A stretch of 7,868 nucleotides of DNA from JBNKDD01 sp050288085. GTDB lineage: Bacteria > Chloroflexota > Anaerolineae > Aggregatilineales > UBA3940. The notes below the pieces were generated by a model, which was given only the letters and a program-made list of their open reading frames with translations, had not been told where the DNA came from and searched no databases. This document shows, in pieces, positions 1 through 5,718 of this stretch (its first letter is position 1; each line of letters opens with the position of its first letter). The translations under genes and the position numbers were made by a program. The stretch is from assembly GCA_050288085.1 (NCBI GenBank), contig JBNKDD010000269.1, forward strand, positions 1-7,868, read 5' to 3'.

Positions 1-17
1 AACAGTTTCTTATTCAT
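1..17 (-). CDS. 5' end of a gene leaving the window at the left edge (first five codons)
   Basis: An ATG on the minus strand (plus-strand cat at 15-17) is preceded by a near-perfect Shine-Dalgarno sequence, GGAGGAG, with a 9-nt spacer. It reads M-N-K-K-L and then leaves the window. A Met followed by Asn-Lys-Lys-Leu resembles the charged n-region of a bacterial signal peptide or lipoprotein, so an exported protein such as an ABC-transporter solute-binding protein is possible. Five residues cannot establish this. The gene is downstream of and co-oriented with the corrinoid/URO-D cluster, about 220 bp after its last stop codon. Function is unknown. Confidence 0.55.
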
Positions 18-26
18 TATTTTGTA

Positions 27-33
27 CTCCTCC
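27..33 (-). promoter_or_regulatory. Ribosome binding site of the left-edge partial gene
   Basis: The minus strand reads GGAGGAG, 9 nt before an ATG at 17-15. This site is the main reason for calling a gene start at the window edge. Confidence 0.6.
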
Positions 34-104
34 GATTACAAGTTATTTTCTTTATGGTTAAGGTTCTGCACGGACTCTTCTTGAATTTGATGTTTATCCG
101 TTTA

Positions 105-140
105 AGTTGGGTCAGGCATAAATCTTTAAATGGCCCAACT
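105..140. repeat. Imperfect inverted repeat in the non-coding region
   Basis: The left arm AGTTGGG (105-111) is complementary to CCCAACT (134-140). On the plus strand the stem extends by a G-T pair and a C-G pair to 9 bp around an 18-nt AT-rich loop. On the minus strand, the direction of the flanking genes, the second-last pair becomes a mismatch, leaving a 7-bp perfect core. No clear U-tract follows in either direction, so this is not a textbook intrinsic terminator. It lies between the end of the methyltransferase cluster and the next gene and may be a 3'-end structure or a protein-binding site. Confidence 0.35.
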
Positions 141-144
141 GTAT

Positions 145-168
145 AGTAAATAGCTTTAGCTATTTACT
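145..168. repeat. Perfect 24-bp inverted repeat (hairpin or operator)
   Basis: AGTAAATAGCT (145-155) and AGCTATTTACT (158-168) are exact reverse complements separated by TT, giving 11-bp arms (10 bp with a realistic tetraloop). The arms are AT-rich and no T-run follows on either strand, so a dyad operator upstream of the left-edge gene is as likely as a terminator for the cluster ending at 240. The dyad is directly visible; its role is inferred. Confidence 0.5.
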
Positions 169-239
169 CCTTAACCACCTGGCTCCGAACTTAATCCATT
201 CACACCTCCTGCTAGAATGCTTTTTTATCTGGGCATTCG

Positions 240-1343
240 TTATGCCCATTTTGAAACTCGTTTCAGGATTTCCAGTTCTTCGTCTTCAGTTTCAGAAGCA
301 ATCCACAAAAACAATCCTTCGGGATCGGTAGCTTGCATAAAATCGTCAAGGTCTTCTTTGTCCAGGTCGACAATCACCGGCATTTTCTCTGCTTGCAGCT
401 TCTTAATAAACGGCAGCCACTGCATAATCGGATAGTCATCGCCCACGCCCTGAACCCACTGTATGGCATGAACCTCCGGCACGCTCAGGATCGCATCGAT
501 ATGGCGGGCGACGCCCTTGCCATCGACATGATAAATGTTGTGAGTCATGCCTTTTACTTCTTCTTCAAGAATCGGTAAGCCAAATTCCTGGTAGAAAGCA
601 GGGGAGATCAGCGTAATAAAGTCATCGCTGGGGACATGCATTTTCCCAAACGACGGGATACCCATCCAGCACGCAGACAATTGATTATGAGCTTTGAGCA
701 TCGCGTCGAAATGATCGAATATCTGGTGGAAATCGGCGACGGCCAGTTCCGACAACTGCTTAACCTTATCCGGGTTCTTGATCATGTCGATGCATAACTG
801 CTGCGGATCGCGCCAGGCCGCCACGCAGTCCAACCCCGGATGCAGGTCGGTATACCCGACCATAAATTTACCCTCACAGCGTTCAAGAGCGTGCAGGGTC
901 AGTTCCTCCAGCTTTGTGAAGTACTCGTTTTCCATATCAAGCTGGAGCTTTTCGATATCGTCCCACTCTTTCACCAACGGGATCGACCAGGATGTCACAT
1001 CCCCATAGACCAGTTCCGAGCCATAGAAGGCTGAATACACCTCCGGCCCCAGGTTCGGTGCAAAGATGGGGAAGGTTTCACCGTGAAATCGCTTCCCTTC
1101 AATCGACCGGATGTATAAATCAACCTGCCGCTCGACATCAAACCACCATGTTTTCTTCTGTTCTTTGGAGAGCCTGGTAACTTCTTCCTCGGCGGCCTCT
1201 AATGTGGCATTGTGGGCCTGGAAACGAACCGGCGGGCGATCAATGATCTCATTCTCATACCATGCATAGATGCGCTGCATGGCCTCATCAAACTGAGGCA
1301 TCCCCTCAAGTTCAAGCGTCCAGAATTCCTGTTTGTCTGGCAT
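240..1343 (-). CDS. Divergent URO-D-superfamily (MtaA/CmuC-like fold) putative methyltransferase
   Basis: A cytoplasmic protein of 367 residues from the ATG at 1343; a TTG two codons upstream (1349) is an alternative start with a slightly better-placed weak GAGAG. It appears to belong to the uroporphyrinogen decarboxylase superfamily, a TIM-barrel fold that also contains cobalamin:CoM and corrinoid methyltransferases. Counting from the TTG, H-V-D-G lies at about 274-277, where MtaA/MtbA relatives carry the zinc motif H-x-C. The HemE arginine-rich N-terminal signature (MRQAGR-like) is absent, as is the RERV..ALNH opening of its two neighbours, so it is the most divergent of the three. It is the last gene of the cluster, about 20 nt after the corrinoid protein stop, which favours co-transcription and methyl transfer to or from that protein. 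The substrate is unknown. The superfamily call is fairly secure; the reaction is inferred. Confidence 0.8.
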   Translation of the reverse strand: MPDKQEFWTLELEGMPQFDEAMQRIYAWYENEIIDRPPVRFQAHNATLEAAEEEVTRLSKEQKKTWWFDVERQVDLYIRSIEGKRFHGETFPIFAPNLGPEVYSAFYGSELVYGDVTSWSIPLVKEWDDIEKLQLDMENEYFTKLEELTLHALERCEGKFMVGYTDLHPGLDCVAAWRDPQQLCIDMIKNPDKVKQLSELAVADFHQIFDHFDAMLKAHNQLSACWMGIPSFGKMHVPSDDFITLISPAFYQEFGLPILEEEVKGMTHNIYHVDGKGVARHIDAILSVPEVHAIQWVQGVGDDYPIMQWLPFIKKLQAEKMPVIVDLDKEDLDDFMQATDPEGLFLWIASETEDEELEILKRVSKWA

Positions 1344-1363
1344 AATCAAGTTTCTCTCAGATG

Positions 1364-1999
1364 CTATGCTGTGAGCGTCTTTGCCAGTGCAGCCGCCCGG
1401 CTGGCATCGGCGGCATGACCGTCTGCACCGATTTGCTGGGCATATTCGGGGGTGGTCGGCGCACCGCCGATCATGATCTTTACCCGGTCACGCAGGCCAG
1501 CTTCTTCAATGGCGTTAATGGTGTTCTGCATGTTGGGCAGGGTGGTTGTCAATAAAGCGGACAGCCCAACCAGGGTAGCATTGTTCTCACGAACAGCCTC
1601 GACAAACGCTTCAGGGGCAACATCAGTACCGAGATCAACGATCTCAAAACCGGCCCCTTCAACCATCATAGCGACCAGGTTCTTGCCGATATCGTGTAAG
1701 TCACCCTGTACCGTACCAACCACCATCGTGCCGAGCGGCTGAACGTCCGCCTCAACCAGTTGAGGCCGCAAAATATCCAACGCGGCTTGCATGGCCCTGG
1801 CCGCGATCAGCATCTCCGGCACGAAGTACTCACCGGCTTCAAAGAGCCTGCCGACTTCATCCATCGCAGGGATCAATCCCTCATTTAATAAGGCCCCTGC
1901 ATCCGCACCATCTTTAAGTGCGGCCTTCGCCACTTCGGCGGCCTCGTCCTGATCTCCATTTAATATGGCTTGAGAGATTCTTTCTATGTGGTCAGCCAT
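1364..1999 (-). CDS. Corrinoid (cobalamin-binding) protein of a methyltransferase system, MtbC/MttC-like
   Basis: A 211-residue cytoplasmic methyl carrier. Residues 1-85 form the helical cap typical of B12-binding proteins of this type, and residues 88-211 form the Rossmann-like B12 domain. The signature DLHDIG is at 100-105, with His102 as the expected lower axial cobalt ligand. The S-x-L element follows at about 147 (GLSALL) and the glycine pair at 178-179, in the canonical order and spacing. Length matches MtbC/MttC/MtaC-type proteins (about 210-220 residues). The ATG at 1999 has AGGAG with a 6-nt spacer. It starts 13 nt after the stop of the upstream URO-D gene and ends about 20 nt before the next one, so it is the probable shared methyl carrier. 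No reductive activase, normally needed to reactivate Co(II), is in the window. Which methyl donor it serves cannot be told. Confidence 0.95.
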   Translation of the reverse strand: MADHIERISQAILNGDQDEAAEVAKAALKDGADAGALLNEGLIPAMDEVGRLFEAGEYFVPEMLIAARAMQAALDILRPQLVEADVQPLGTMVVGTVQGDLHDIGKNLVAMMVEGAGFEIVDLGTDVAPEAFVEAVRENNATLVGLSALLTTTLPNMQNTINAIEEAGLRDRVKIMIGGAPTTPEYAQQIGADGHAADASRAAALAKTLTA

Positions 2000-2005
2000 G
2001 ATGCA

Positions 2006-2010
2006 CTCCT
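2006..2010 (-). promoter_or_regulatory. Ribosome binding site of the corrinoid protein gene
   Basis: AGGAG on the minus strand lies 6 nt before the ATG at 1999. It falls in the 13-nt gap after the preceding stop codon, consistent with translation from a polycistronic message. Confidence 0.7.
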
Positions 2011-2012
2011 AT

Positions 2013-3101
2013 CTAAAGAGAAGAATACGGTGTATTGACGATGGTATTGATCATTGCCCAGAAGTTTTCGAGAGGGGTATCCAACTGCACATGATGGGTA
2101 GGAGACAGCACCAACCCGCCGCCTTTGCCCAGCGTTTCTAAACGCTGAAGCACCTCGTTTTTGACATCCTCAGATGAGCCAAAAGGCAGCGTGCTCTGAA
2201 CATCTATCGATCCCCAGAAGCAGAGCCGATCACCAAATGCCTCTTTTAGCTCTGCCGGGTCCATGCTGCCCGGTTGGATCGGGTTCAGGACATCAAGGCC
2301 AATGTCGATCAGGTCGGGGATAATCGGGATGATATTCCCATCTGAGTGATAAGCCACCTTGACTTCAGGGTTGATCCCCTTAAGTTCGGCAATAAAGTTT
2401 GCCATCCGGGGTTTGAAGTATTGTCGCCACATCTCCGGCGAGATCAGCATCCGGTGCTGTGATCCCACGTCATCGCCGGTCCAGACCATGTCTACGCCCA
2501 ATTCAACTAATCGTTTAGCGGCAGTGAGGTGATAATGGTAAGGAATATCGAGGATGCGGTTTGCCAGGTCAGGCTTGATCGCCAGGTCCATCAGCATCTG
2601 GGTGAGTCCGCGAAGTGCCCAGGCCGTCTCAAAGATAGTCGTGACCGTTACGCCGACGATCCAGTACTCATCTTTGAAAGCCTGGATCATCGTTTCTGAA
2701 TCCTGGTATAACTCCGGGCGATTGGGGTCCGGGGGTTGGTACGATTCTATAGCCGCATCATCAGCCAGGGGATGCCCGGCGATCTCGGTGTAATGCCCCG
2801 TCCCGAAAGGGGTCTGATAAGCCTGGATATCCCAGCCGATGCCCCATTCATCCGTATAAGGCTTGGTATCCTGGTAATAGGAATTCGCCCACCCAACAGA
2901 TGTGAGCAGCATATCCTCGCCAAGCGTTCTCTCCAATAGATAGGTATTGCCACCGCCATGGGGATTGTGTACGTTCTTACCTTGAATCTCCATATCGGCC
3001 CGCAGGCGGACGGCAAACTCAGGGGTAAAGCTGGCTTGCATCGGGCAGCGATCAGGTACTTCATGGTTAAGCGCCATCTGGACGCGTTCTCTCGGCTTCA
3101 T
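2013..3101 (-). CDS. URO-D-family putative corrinoid-dependent methyltransferase
   Basis: A 362-residue cytoplasmic URO-D-superfamily protein. It opens with the RERVQMALNHEVPDR segment (residues 4-18) typical of methyltransferase-like members. It has a VWTGDDVG segment near 206-213, HSDG at 252-255, the NPIQPGSMDP strand-turn at 273-282, FWGSIDVQSTLPFG at 295-308 and a GGG-containing C-terminal loop with THHVQ near 335-339. The absence of the HemE MRQAGR-like signature argues against uroporphyrinogen decarboxylation. Asp254 replaces the Cys of the H-x-C zinc motif in MtaA/MtbA. The ATG at 3101 is preceded by GAGGG at about 7 nt. The corrinoid protein follows after 13 nt, so it is the first gene of the tight three-gene group, separated from the other URO-D gene by 209 bp. 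Likely a methyl donor:corrinoid or methylcorrinoid:acceptor transferase; direction and substrate are unknown. Confidence 0.9.
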   Translation of the reverse strand: MKPRERVQMALNHEVPDRCPMQASFTPEFAVRLRADMEIQGKNVHNPHGGGNTYLLERTLGEDMLLTSVGWANSYYQDTKPYTDEWGIGWDIQAYQTPFGTGHYTEIAGHPLADDAAIESYQPPDPNRPELYQDSETMIQAFKDEYWIVGVTVTTIFETAWALRGLTQMLMDLAIKPDLANRILDIPYHYHLTAAKRLVELGVDMVWTGDDVGSQHRMLISPEMWRQYFKPRMANFIAELKGINPEVKVAYHSDGNIIPIIPDLIDIGLDVLNPIQPGSMDPAELKEAFGDRLCFWGSIDVQSTLPFGSSEDVKNEVLQRLETLGKGGGLVLSPTHHVQLDTPLENFWAMINTIVNTPYSSL

Positions 3102-3310
3102 GCCTCGACCCTCACTGTCATTCTCGTTGGGTGCTGTGGTTAATGCAGGACAAAGGGGGTACCACTACAACTCTCAATGTGATGAGCAGTCCTCAAAACA
3201 TCTGGTTCCTGTTGCCATATTAATAGAGTAAAGGCAACTCGAAGAAGATGTACCTATCTCTTGGGATAGGTAGGACGAAAACCAAGAGAACATGAAAATG
3301 CTTTACCAAC
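3102..3310. other. 209-bp spacer between two URO-D-family genes
   Basis: No gene is supported here. The stretch holds the inverted repeat at 3251-3272, an alternative complementary segment at 3282-3289, and the RBS of the gene starting at 3101. Its length, compared with 13-20 nt elsewhere in the cluster, suggests a transcription boundary or a regulated leader. I could not find a convincing -35/-10 pair. Confidence 0.5.
3251..3272. repeat. Hairpin-forming inverted repeat in the inter-URO-D spacer
   Basis: TACCTATC (3251-3258) and GATAGGTA (3265-3272) are perfect complements around a 6-nt loop. On the minus strand the hairpin sits about 40 nt after the stop of the upstream URO-D gene, but no U-tract follows. 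The loop plus two stem bases (3257-3264) is also exactly complementary to 3282-3289, so a competing 8-bp stem is possible. It may be a weak or Rho-assisted terminator, an RNA-stability element or an attenuator-like switch; the sequence does not decide. Confidence 0.45.
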
Positions 3311-4584
3311 TCAAGAAATGGGATATTGACAATGCTGGTTATAGCCTTCATAGAAGGCTATCAGGTTTTCGACCGGTGTGCCGGGTTGGATGTTATGCAT
3401 CGAGTTGAATATAAATCCGCCACCTGGAGCCAGATCTTTGATGCGTGCAACAACTTCCGCTGTGACCTGTTCCGGTTTTCCGAAGGGGAAGGTCTGCTGG
3501 GAATCGACGGTTCCACCCCAGAAAACAAGCTGTTGGCCGAACTGCTCTTTAATCTGCCGGGCATCCATATCTTTGGCCGTCCACTGAAGCGGATTCAGGA
3601 TATCAAACCCCGCATCGACGAATTCCGGGATCAGGGGCAAGATCGCCCCATCGGTATGGATGAAGGTCTTCCAGTTTGTGTTAGCGTGTACCCAGTCATT
3701 CAACATTTTGTGGAACGGCTTGAACAAGTCCTGGTAGGTCTTAACCGACATGAACGGTCGATCCTGCGCCCCGAAATCCGTACCGGTCAGAAATACGACC
3801 TGCACTTTGTTGCCCACAACCTCAAAAACGCGTTTCAAATTTTGTAAAGATATCTCCGTCTGGCGCTCGAAGATTTTATAAACATAATCGCGACGCTTGA
3901 GCGTGCTGATGTACCATTCCGTGATATCGCGGATACCTTTGGGATGCTTCAGCCAGGGGGCCGGAACGAGTGCGATATCACCGATGGCTGTTCCCCCAAA
4001 ATTAGCATAGATTCCCCGGNNNNNNNNNNATGTAAGCGGTTGACTTCCCGCCCGAAGAAGGCCAGATCATCATCGGAGATGAGGCCGAACTCTTCCAGGT
4101 TGTCTTCAACGTTGAGTCCGGCCTCGATGATCGGTTCCTGGCGGATGATGGAGTCGAAATAGTAGCCACCGGCTGGCATCCGGCCACTGGGTGGAACCGA
4201 CTTATCCCCTTCCGGGTACATAAGCAATTCGCCGCTGGATTCAAGTTCGGTGTTGAAATGTTCAGACACTAATACCGGCGTGCCATCGAAGGTTGTCCAG
4301 GGCTTCCAGTTCTCGTTCTTGAAGCCAAACATGGTACTGGGTGGGTTCACGCCGACGAAGTCTGCTTCGAAATAGTCCAGTAAATCCGTCTTGATTTCGC
4401 CCAGCATCTGATAGGGTTCTATAACCTTTACGGGTGTACCAGGACTATCTAACCCCAGTGCCTGGCGTAAGGCATAGACAATGCTGACATGTATACCTGT
4501 TTGAAAACCGGCCCCAATATCCAGGGGGATACGATCTGGCTCTTGATGGTTAAGCGCACAGGCAACTCGTTCTCGCGAATTCAT
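3311..4584 (-). CDS. URO-D-family putative methyltransferase, interrupted by an assembly gap
   Basis: One gene read in two pieces across the N run at 4020-4029. The N-terminal piece (4584-4030, 185 residues) begins MNSRERVACALNHQEPDR, the usual opening of methyltransferase-like URO-D members, and ends in ...REVNRLH. The C-terminal piece (4018-3311, 235 residues) begins RGIYANFGGTAIGD and stays open through 3838, where a TTG would be a false internal start. It carries TGTDFGAQ, HTDG (post-gap residues 121-124), FDILNPLQW, FWGGTVDSQQTFPFG and PGGGFIFNSMHNIQ. The two pieces are in different frames only because the N count is nominal, so I see no evidence for a real frameshift. The total is about 420 residues plus the missing few. 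HTDG replaces the H-x-C zinc motif, and Trp stands where relatives often have Cys in the NPxQC segment. The RBS AAGGAG is 5 nt from the ATG, behind a good promoter. Confidence 0.9.
4020..4029. other. Assembly gap (10 Ns)
   Basis: Ten undetermined bases lie inside the URO-D-family gene. With ten bases the flanking reading frames do not join. They join if the true gap is 2 modulo 3 (for example 8, 11 or 14 bases), so the N length is probably a placeholder. Confidence 0.95.
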
Positions 4585-4589
4585 GCTGA

Positions 4590-4595
4590 CTCCTT
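4590..4595 (-). promoter_or_regulatory. Ribosome binding site of the first URO-D-family gene
   Basis: The minus strand reads AAGGAG with a 5-nt spacer to the ATG at 4584, which fixes the start of that gene. Confidence 0.7.
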
Positions 4596-4604
4596 AGGCT
4601 CATC

Positions 4605-4616
4605 TAATGATCATTA
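4605..4616. promoter_or_regulatory. 12-bp palindrome overlapping the promoter, candidate operator
   Basis: TAATGATCATTA is a perfect palindrome. It overlaps the -10 hexamer at 4613-4618 and covers the predicted transcription start near 4606. A symmetric site in that position is where a dimeric repressor would block initiation. The symmetry is visible; binding by any regulator is inference, and a 12-bp AT-rich palindrome can arise by chance. Confidence 0.4.
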
Positions 4617-4641
4617 TGAGAGGTTCGGCAGTGCTTGCCAA
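4613..4641 (-). promoter_or_regulatory. Sigma70-type promoter for the corrinoid/URO-D cluster
   Basis: On the minus strand TTGGCA (4641-4636) and CATAAT (4618-4613) are separated by exactly 17 nt; each hexamer matches the consensus at five of six positions. Initiation would fall near 4606, about 20 nt before the URO-D gene's start codon and after the stop of the SAM methyltransferase gene (4688). This suggests the cluster is transcribed independently of that gene. Confidence 0.6.
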
Positions 4642-4687
4642 TGGGCTAATTTGCCAAATGATGGATTATCTTGCGATCAGCGAGGAA

Positions 4688-5623
4688 TTATCTTTGAGTT
4701 GGGCCAGACAAATGATTTTGAATCCTGCCTAATACATCGAGTTGGTGTGCGATATAAATCAGCTTCCCTTCGTCGATCTGCCGGTGGCGCATCTCGACCC
4801 AGGCTGCAAATTGACCGGCGGATAAGTCAGGGTGAGCCTTGAGTGCGCCCTCAATCGTATCGACGATGAAATGTAGAAATGCCGCTTCATCGGCAGGGTA
4901 GCCGCCAGCCGTCGGCGTGACGATCCAGTCGGATGGGCCAACGGCCAGCACCTCCGTCTTCGATTCAAACAGGTGACGCAGCAGCCGCCGCCCGGCCTGG
5001 CTGCCTCCGGTGGGTAGATTTTCCCAGCGGCGTTTCTCCATATCGGCATGATAAAGCGCCTCAATTTGAGAATCCAGTTCGCTGTTGATCTGTGGTTCAA
5101 AGGCAGTGACACCGTCAAAGGTGATCGTGAAGTAAAACAGCCCTCCCGGTTTGAGCACCGAGAACAATCGGGGTAGGGCGCTTAGGATGTCAACCAGGTC
5201 GATGAAAGCATTGGCGATCAGCAGGTCATATGATGCTTCTTTGCTCTCGATAAAGGAAAATGCATCGGCAGTGTGGAATTCGGTGTGGATGGTGTCGTTA
5301 AAATCCAGGCTTGCGGCTGCGCTCTCCGTGATCTCAATACCCGGCTGATTGTCAGCCCACGAGGCGAGATATCGACAGGCTTCGGTTATGTTCGCCGCCT
5401 GTTCATCGACCGCCGTGTAATAGACCTCTGACTGGAACAATCCTCGCTCAAGCGCGCGGGCGATCATGGTTCCGATCCCGGCTCCGACTTCCAGTACATG
5501 CAGCGGTGATGCTCGTTGGGCCAGTTGACCGGCCAGCGAATCCCAGACATGCCGGTTCAGTGACCGGTCATCAACAGATTTTTTCGCGGATAGGTAACGG
5601 GTAAAGGAATTACTTAAAGGCAT
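4688..5623 (-). CDS. Class I SAM-dependent methyltransferase, substrate unknown
   Basis: A 311-residue soluble protein with a Rossmann-fold methyltransferase core. Motif I is VLEVGAGIG (residues 43-51), the acidic residue after strand 2 is Asp73 (YTAVDEQ), motif IV-like YDLLIANAFIDLVD is at 132-145, and the motif VI loop LKPGG at 157-161 is followed by FYFTITFDG. After the core, a roughly 120-residue C-terminal part has GSQAGRRLLRHLF (207-219), SDWIVTP (231-237), GGYPADEAAFLHFIVDTI (240-257) and IAHQLDVLGR (291-300); this region probably sets substrate specificity, and I cannot name its target. The ATG at 5623 has no obvious Shine-Dalgarno sequence. The gene diverges from the flippase-like/ribA/reductase group across 95 bp and precedes the corrinoid cluster by 103 bp. 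It uses SAM, so it need not belong to the corrinoid pathway; its position suggests a link with either neighbour. Confidence 0.88.
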   Translation of the reverse strand: MPLSNSFTRYLSAKKSVDDRSLNRHVWDSLAGQLAQRASPLHVLEVGAGIGTMIARALERGLFQSEVYYTAVDEQAANITEACRYLASWADNQPGIEITESAAASLDFNDTIHTEFHTADAFSFIESKEASYDLLIANAFIDLVDILSALPRLFSVLKPGGLFYFTITFDGVTAFEPQINSELDSQIEALYHADMEKRRWENLPTGGSQAGRRLLRHLFESKTEVLAVGPSDWIVTPTAGGYPADEAAFLHFIVDTIEGALKAHPDLSAGQFAAWVEMRHRQIDEGKLIYIAHQLDVLGRIQNHLSGPTQR

Positions 5624-5679
5624 ATCGGTTAGTATTCAGATAATTTTGATGAAACATATCATAAAAATCGCTATAGTTA

Positions 5680-5709
5680 ATTGTACGTGTTTTATAGGCA
5701 GCAATTCAA
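5680..5709 (-). promoter_or_regulatory. Candidate sigma70 promoter for the SAM methyltransferase gene
   Basis: On the minus strand TTGAAT (5709-5704) and TACAAT (5685-5680) are separated by 18 nt; the -10 matches consensus at five of six positions and the -35 at four. Initiation near 5673 would give a leader of about 50 nt. The -35 overlaps the RBS of the divergent flippase-like gene, so the two transcription units share a compact control region. The opposite-strand promoter is not clear: a TTGATG and a TATAGT are present but about 20 nt apart. Confidence 0.4.
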
Positions 5710-5712
5710 GGG
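5708..5712 (+). promoter_or_regulatory. Ribosome binding site supporting a TTG start
   Basis: AAGGG lies 6 nt before the TTG at 5719. In this frame a stop codon occurs at 5695-5697 and the next ATG is more than 60 codons downstream, so this site decides the start. Confidence 0.6.
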
Positions 5713-5718
5713 TATCCG

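Larger units (their letters stand above)
18..239. other. Non-coding AT-rich interval between two co-oriented genes
   Basis: I see no credible protein-coding gene in this interval. It contains the RBS at 27-33, inverted repeats at 105-140 and 145-168, and an orphan strong Shine-Dalgarno sequence at 205-210 on the minus strand that leads only into a two-codon reading frame. The plus-strand frame starting at 217 is antisense to the URO-D gene and is not supported. No tRNA or riboswitch was recognised, and no promoter with a convincing -35/-10 pair could be assigned. Confidence 0.5.

Noticed and set aside
3326..3847. Plus-strand open frame of 173 codons
   Set aside because: It is antisense to the C-terminal part of the URO-D-family gene, which has clear family motifs. 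The frame shows no recognisable domain and is a codon-bias shadow.
240..4584. Heme biosynthesis uroporphyrinogen decarboxylase (HemE) for the URO-D-family genes
   Set aside because: All three lack the HemE N-terminal MRQAGR-like substrate-binding signature, and a corrinoid carrier sits within the group, which fits methyl transfer instead.
3311..4584. A frameshifted pseudogene
   Set aside because: The frame change coincides exactly with the run of Ns, and both sides are intact up to it; an incorrect gap length explains it.
5646..5676. Plus-strand promoter TTGATG...TATAGT for the flippase-like gene
   Set aside because: The spacer is about 20 nt, too long for a confident sigma70 promoter, and no extended -10 supports it.
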